64,000 bases of DNA from JASGDN01 sp049840815 (lineage in GTDB: Bacteria > Chloroflexota > Chloroflexia > Thermomicrobiales > UBA6265). Both the position numbers and the translations under genes were made by a program. The notes beneath the pieces are model-generated. The model did no database searches, had not been told where the DNA came from, and saw only the letters and a list, made by a program, of their open reading frames with translations. Positions within the stretch are counted from its first letter, which is position 1, and each line of letters begins with the position of its first letter. Positions 60,064 to 64,000 of the stretch are shown here, piece by piece. The DNA is taken from contig JASGJI010000005.1 of assembly GCA_049840815.1 (NCBI GenBank), positions 248,001 to 312,000 of the forward strand, written 5' to 3'.

Positions 60064-60873
60064 ATGAGAGTCTCGCATACCCTCACGTCCCTGATGGCGC
60101 TGGCGTCCGCATCATTCCGGGGGGGATTCCAGTACCGGGCGAACGCGATCAGCTCCGTCATCAGCGGCATGCTCTACCAGCTGACGGGGTACTTCTCGGT
60201 CTGGATCATCGTCTCGCGCTTCAACGGGATCGGCGGCTGGACGCTGGCGGAGATCACCTTCCTCTACGGCATGCGGCTCTGTTCGCACGGGATCTTCTAC
60301 GCCTGCTTCAGCCAGCTCTTCGAGATCGACCGCATCCTGATCACGGGGGAGTACGACCGCTTCCTGGTGCGTCCGTTGCCACCGCTGTTGCAGGTCTTCA
60401 CGCGGAAGCTGCGCGTGAACTGCTTCGGCGACATGATCGGGGGCGTGGCGCTGCTGTTGACGGCATCGTTCGGAGTGAACATCGACTGGACGCCGCAAGC
60501 GGTGCTCTTCCTGATCCTCGCCGTGATCGGCGGGGCGCTGGTGGAGGGGGCAGTGCAGATCGCGTTGGCGTCGCTCTCGTTCCGATACCTGAACATGATG
60601 GCGGTGCGCCTGACAGTGAACGAGACGTTCAATCAGTACGGGAACTATCCGCAATCGATCTTCCCGCGCCCGCTCTCGCTGCTGCTGACGTTCGTGCTCC
60701 CGGTGGCATTCGTGGCGTTCCTGCCCGCGTCGGTCATCCTTGAGCGGACGGGCGAGTTGCGGGTTTCCCCGGTGCTGGCGTACGTCGCGCCGTTGGTCGG
60801 GATCGGCCTGTTCACGATCGCGCTGCGCATCTGGCGTATCCAGAGCCGCCACTACCAGAGCGCCGGGACGTAG
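60064..60873 (+). CDS. ABC-2 type exporter permease, second subunit
   Basis: 269 residues, six or so membrane segments. It matches the COG3694 group: EITFLYGMRLCSHGIFYACF, ITGEYDRFLVRPLPPLLQVF and YPQSIFPRPLSLLLTFVLPV. The ATG at 60064 has AGGGGGTG seven bases upstream. The 300 bp repeat block between this and the first permease is odd for genes of one complex. Confidence 0.9.
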   Translation: MRVSHTLTSLMALASASFRGGFQYRANAISSVISGMLYQLTGYFSVWIIVSRFNGIGGWTLAEITFLYGMRLCSHGIFYACFSQLFEIDRILITGEYDRFLVRPLPPLLQVFTRKLRVNCFGDMIGGVALLLTASFGVNIDWTPQAVLFLILAVIGGALVEGAVQIALASLSFRYLNMMAVRLTVNETFNQYGNYPQSIFPRPLSLLLTFVLPVAFVAFLPASVILERTGELRVSPVLAYVAPLVGIGLFTIALRIWRIQSRHYQSAGT

Positions 60874-60926
60874 ACAATAGGACCAGATGCGCCACACGGA
60901 AGGAGCTGCCCGGGCAGGTGCTCCGA

Positions 60927-60951
60927 GGCGGCCACAAGGGCCGCGTCTACG
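60927..60951. repeat. Single arm of the R2 palindrome
   Basis: GGCGGCCACAAGGGCCGCGT and CTACG match the second arm of the 17140-17167 palindrome with one change. Confidence 0.6.
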
Positions 60952-60988
60952 GCTTGGGTTCTCGGGCATCCTCGACCCGAGACGCGGA

Positions 60989-62575
60989 TCAACTGGCCCG
61001 GTGCTCGCCGAAGACATCACGGAGCGCGTTCGCGACCTGACCCATCGTCGCCCCGGCGTGCAGGGCATCCTTCATCACCGGCAGCAGGTTGTCCGTGCCG
61101 GCGGCGACCTCCCGCACACGCTGGAGGTACGGCGCGATGATCGCCATGTCCTGCCCGGCCTTGTACGCCTGCACGCGCCGCACCTGTTCGTCCACGACCG
61201 CGACATCGATCTTCTGGATCGGCACGTTCACCGGCTCGTCGGACTGGTAACGGTTGACGCCGACCACGACCTCATCGCCGGAGGATCGCGCAAGCTCGCG
61301 GCGATAGGCGTTCTCACCGATCGCCTCCTGGATGAAGCCCTCCTCGATCGCGACGACCGCGCCACCCATTGCGTCGACGCGATCCATCCAGATCCGCGCC
61401 TGCTCCTCCAGCTGGTCGGTCAGTGACTCCACGAAGAAGGACCCGGCCAGCGGATCGACCGTCTCCGGCACGCCCGTCTCCTCGGCGAGGATCTGCTGCG
61501 TGCGGAGGGCGATCGTCGCGGCCTCCGCGGTGGGAAGCGCCAGCGCCTCGTCGTAGCCGTTCGTGTGCAGGCTCTGGGTGCCGCCGAGCACGGCGGAAAG
61601 CGCCTGGTACGCCACGCGGACGATGTTGTTCAGCGGTTGCTGGGCAGTCAACGTGACGCCGCCGGTCTGGGTATGGAAGCGAAGCATCAGCGACTTCGGA
61701 TTCGTCGCCCCAAAACGCTCCTTCAGGATCGTCGCCCACATCCGGCGGGCGGCGCGGAACTTGGCCGCCTCCTCGAAGAGGTTGGAGTGCGAGGCGAAGA
61801 AGAAGCTCATCCGGGGCACGAAGGTGTCCACGTCCAGCCCCGCCTTCACCGCCGCGTCGATGTAGGCGACGCCATCGGCGAGCGTGAAGGCGATCTCCTG
61901 CGCGGCGGACGATCCCGCCTCCCGGATGTGATAGCCGGAGACGGAGATCGTGTTCCACATCGGCAGGTGCTGCGAGCAGTAGGCGAACGTATCCGTCACC
62001 AGGCGCATGGAGGGACGCGGCGGGAAGATATAGGTACCCCGCGCGGCATACTCCTTCAGGATGTCGTTCTGGATGGTGCCGCCGAGCTTCTCCGGGTCAC
62101 CACCCCGTTCCTCCGCGACGATCTGGTACATCAGCAGCAGGAGCGATGCCGGCGCGTTGATCGTCATCGACGTGGTGACGGCCGTCTGGTCGATGCCATC
62201 GAAGAGCCGTCGCATGTCGTCCAGCGTACTCACCGGCACCCCGACGCGCCCGACCTCGCCGAACGCGCGGGGATCGTCGGAATCGAGTCCGAGCTGGGTC
62301 GGAAGGTCGAAAGCGACACTGAGGCCGGTGGTGCCGCGCGACAGCAACAGGCGATAGCGCTTGTTGCTCTCCTCGGCGGAGGAAAATCCGGCGTACTGGC
62401 GCATTGTCCAGCGGCGAGAACGGTACATCGTCGAGTGGATGCCGCGCGTGTACGGGTAGACGCCGGCATCCTCGATCGCGAACGGCTCCTCGGGAGCGCG
62501 ATAGATCGGCTCGATGGGGATGCCGGAATCGGTGACGATCTCGGGGGTGGCGGGTTTCTGCTTTGCGTCCGTCAT
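60989..62575 (-). CDS. Acyl-CoA mutase large subunit (methylmalonyl-CoA mutase family)
   Basis: 528 residues, the substrate-binding TIM barrel of a B12-dependent mutase: PYTRGIHSTMYRSRRWTMRQ, YAGFSSAEESNKRYRLLLSR, GTTGLSVAFDLPTQLGLDSD, TIQNDILKEYAARGTYIFPP, TGGVTLTAQQPLNNIVRVAY. The B12-binding domain is absent, as in the split (two-gene) enzymes, and no small subunit is near. ATG 62575 is used; TTG 62587 is possible. Substrate may be methylmalonyl-CoA or another short acyl-CoA. The gene ends close to an R2 repeat arm. Confidence 0.92.
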   Translation of the reverse strand: MTDAKQKPATPEIVTDSGIPIEPIYRAPEEPFAIEDAGVYPYTRGIHSTMYRSRRWTMRQYAGFSSAEESNKRYRLLLSRGTTGLSVAFDLPTQLGLDSDDPRAFGEVGRVGVPVSTLDDMRRLFDGIDQTAVTTSMTINAPASLLLLMYQIVAEERGGDPEKLGGTIQNDILKEYAARGTYIFPPRPSMRLVTDTFAYCSQHLPMWNTISVSGYHIREAGSSAAQEIAFTLADGVAYIDAAVKAGLDVDTFVPRMSFFFASHSNLFEEAAKFRAARRMWATILKERFGATNPKSLMLRFHTQTGGVTLTAQQPLNNIVRVAYQALSAVLGGTQSLHTNGYDEALALPTAEAATIALRTQQILAEETGVPETVDPLAGSFFVESLTDQLEEQARIWMDRVDAMGGAVVAIEEGFIQEAIGENAYRRELARSSGDEVVVGVNRYQSDEPVNVPIQKIDVAVVDEQVRRVQAYKAGQDMAIIAPYLQRVREVAAGTDNLLPVMKDALHAGATMGQVANALRDVFGEHRAS

Positions 62576-62664
62576 GGGTGCTGCCAATACCGTGAGTGGA
62601 TGGATCGAGACGATCCCGGAATCCTACCCCGGATCACCCTCCACAGGCAGCCCTTCCGCGCTCC

Positions 62665-63261
62665 CTAGTCGGATGCGAGGATGCCCCGCTCGACTGCGCT
62701 CGCCGTGAGGCGCTGCGCGAAGTCCCAGAGCGCGGGGAACGCCTCCAGATGCGGTCGCTTGCGGGCGAGCACGCGGGAAGCGGTCAACTGCGGAGCGGTC
62801 GGGCCGGAGCCGCCAGGCGCGTAGGAGAGGATCATCGGGTGCAGGACATCGAGCGCACGGGCATAGCGGGCCTCCGGCGTCTGCTGCGCCTGGAACTCGT
62901 CGATCAGGGGGCGGAACCGCGAAGCATCGGCATCCGGGAGCATGGCGAGGAGCCTCGTCGCGGAGGCGGCTTCACGCTCCGCCGTGTCGGTGGCGTCGGA
63001 GTAGAACCAGGTGTCCCCGGCGTAGACCTCCACGAGGTCGTGGATGGTGATGAGATCGCGGACGTGCAGGAGGTCGATGTCCGGCGGGGCATACGGCTCC
63101 AGCAGCATGGCGAGGAGGGAGAGATGCCAGCAATGCTCGGCGACGGACTCGTGACGGGAGTCATCGAGCAGGACGTTCATGCGCTGCTCGCGCTTCAGCC
63201 CCTCGGCCGCGAGGAAGAAACCGAGTGTATCGAATGGAATCGTGCGCGTTGTTGTGGTCAT
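62665..63261 (-). CDS. HD domain hydrolase (YfbR/HD_3 type)
   Basis: 198 residues. The metal-binding HD motif is RHESVAEHCWHLSLLA (His) and TIHDLVEVYAGDT (His-Asp), with a final Asp in the helix with ALDVLHP. The layout is that of 5'-deoxynucleotidases such as YfbR. It begins immediately after the stop of the small gene at 63262 and could be in one operon with it. The ATG at 63261 has GGGATGAG upstream, inside the preceding gene. Confidence 0.87.
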   Translation of the reverse strand: MTTTTRTIPFDTLGFFLAAEGLKREQRMNVLLDDSRHESVAEHCWHLSLLAMLLEPYAPPDIDLLHVRDLITIHDLVEVYAGDTWFYSDATDTAEREAASATRLLAMLPDADASRFRPLIDEFQAQQTPEARYARALDVLHPMILSYAPGGSGPTAPQLTASRVLARKRPHLEAFPALWDFAQRLTASAVERGILASD

Positions 63262-63570
63262 CTACTCATCCCTATGCGCCCGCTCCGCGACCGCACGGGC
63301 ATGAACGGCAACCAACATCGCTGCACCCTCACCAATCAGAGAATCGTCCTTCTCTTCCTCCGCCTCGTAGGAAAGAAAGAATTGATCGAGCACGGCCAGA
63401 CCACGATCCCTGACGATCAACCCGATACGATGCTCCGCATCGATCGCGGTCGGATACGTGTTCGGGATGGATGAATGCCACGCGCCATCTGTACGAACAA
63501 CGCAGAAACACGTCCGATCAACCCACGTGGCGCTGGGGCGAGGTTTCGTCGCTCCGTTCCGCCGTCGCAA
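63262..63570 (-). CDS. Small protein of unknown function
   Basis: About 102 residues, Cys/Trp-containing N-terminal half (RTCFCVVRTDGAWH) and an acidic C-terminal helix (YEAEEEKDDSLIGEGAAM). No family recognised. The stop touches the HD gene's start codon. The start is unclear: TTG at 63570 is the only start codon and it lies inside the preceding gene, so translation may begin at a non-standard codon or by reinitiation. Confidence 0.45.
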   Translation of the reverse strand: MRRRNGATKPRPSATWVDRTCFCVVRTDGAWHSSIPNTYPTAIDAEHRIGLIVRDRGLAVLDQFFLSYEAEEEKDDSLIGEGAAMLVAVHARAVAERAHRDE

Positions 63571-63778
63571 GCCGCCTTACCGCCAACAAGATCGCCTCGT
63601 CCTCAGCGATGAGGTGATTCTCGCCGTCGTCGTCCACCCGGACGAAGTACGTTCCCGCCAGCGTCTTGAGGCCGTCTCGCGCGACGGCCTCCTCAAAGAC
63701 CCGTTCCGCCTCTTGAGCTGAATCAAAGTCGTCCATGAAGTTATTCGTACGCGTATGCCAAAGTTCAAAGTACGTCAT
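63518..63778 (-). CDS. Small protein of unknown function
   Basis: 86 residues beginning MTYFELWHTRTNNFMDDFDS, with AQEAERVFEEAVARDG as a helix and GTYFVRVDDDGENHLIAEDE as a beta part. It reads as a small alpha-beta domain. ATG 63778 has AGGA eight bases upstream and is preferred over 63787. It overlaps the preceding gene by 14 bases and the next one by 53, so the group is compact. Confidence 0.6.
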   Translation of the reverse strand: MTYFELWHTRTNNFMDDFDSAQEAERVFEEAVARDGLKTLAGTYFVRVDDDGENHLIAEDEAILLAVRRLATAERSDETSPQRHVG

Positions 63779-63998
63779 CGTCGACATCCTGGTGTACCGG
63801 AAGGATCTCCATGAGACTCGCCCTCATCTGCTCAACGCTCGCCCACACGGTGTAGTGATGTGGATCCCGCGCCGTCTTTTCGATCCGAATCGTATGATCC
63901 AGGGAGTGGACGGATATCCACGCGCGCCCGCGCCAAGGACTTTTGAGTGCTTTCTGTCGCGCGGACTCCACAGTATCCATAACCGACAATCCGGACAT
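63765..63998 (-). CDS. Small protein of unknown function (may extend beyond the window)
   Basis: At least 77 residues (MSGLSVMDTVESARQKALKS, then RAWISVHSLDHTIRIEKT). The frame reaches the right edge, so the true start may be outside. No family is recognised. It is the first of three small overlapping genes that lead into the HD gene. Confidence 0.5.
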   Translation of the reverse strand: MSGLSVMDTVESARQKALKSPWRGRAWISVHSLDHTIRIEKTARDPHHYTVWASVEQMRASLMEILPVHQDVDDDVL

Positions 63999-64000
63999 CA

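Overview
The window is chromosomal DNA from a GC-rich bacterium, most likely a Thermomicrobia-type member of the Chloroflexota. This is an inference. It rests on gene content, on GTG/TTG starts behind purine-rich ribosome sites, on heavy use of twin-arginine signals, and on secreted proteins whose mature ends carry Ala-Ser-Pro-Val runs. Lipid II amidation genes (murT-gatD) beside mreBC suggest a monoderm-like envelope. I saw no rRNA, tRNA, CRISPR, insertion sequence or prophage. The sequence looks like ordinary core and accessory chromosome with many small dispersed palindromic repeats between genes.

Layout: 1-7.8 kb has the end of a glycerophosphodiesterase, homoserine dehydrogenase, gamma-glutamyltransferase, an enolase-superfamily sugar-acid dehydratase, an unrecognised two-repeat protein and a class A-like serine hydrolase. 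8.1-12.7 kb is the envelope cluster mreB-mreC-murT-gatD, followed by an Lrp/AsnC regulator and a class A penicillin-binding protein. 17.4-24.2 kb (minus strand) is a catabolic block: sugar-type binding protein, two permeases, a DapA-family lyase/aldolase, and CoxG, CoxS and CoxM-like proteins without a molybdenum large subunit. 24.7-30.2 kb holds two family-5 binding proteins with DppB/DppC permeases but no ATPases. 30.4-32.9 kb has uppP, a flippase-like membrane protein and infA. 33.2-39.0 kb has a methyltransferase, two tandem acetyltransferases and two tandem M3 oligoendopeptidases. 39.1-42.2 kb has secreted proteins including two M23-type paralogues. 42.5-49.2 kb is metal-related: an ArsR/SmtB sensor with a P1B ATPase, an AraC regulator and a CopC-CopD fusion. 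49.3-52.8 kb has pterin dehydratase, three tandem DUF402-type genes (the middle one short), a cyclase-family hydrolase and a binding-protein remnant. 53.4-56.8 kb is prfA-vapBC-phosphoesterase-prmC. 57.0-60.9 kb has Cu/Zn superoxide dismutase and an ABC-2 exporter. 61-64 kb has an acyl-CoA mutase large subunit, an HD protein and three small unknown genes.

The points most worth a second look are these: the cox-like GSM set lacking L, bounded by two copies of one repeat; a MurT whose zinc ribbon has lost its fourth cysteine; an M23 paralogue pair in which one member has lost the zinc-ligand aspartate; an IF-1 with a long N-terminal extension; a triple DUF402 array; the promoter/operator and double sensor sites of the arsR-type metal operon; and several families of intergenic palindromes, one of which supplies a stop codon. 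I did not find a clear new defence or mobile system.
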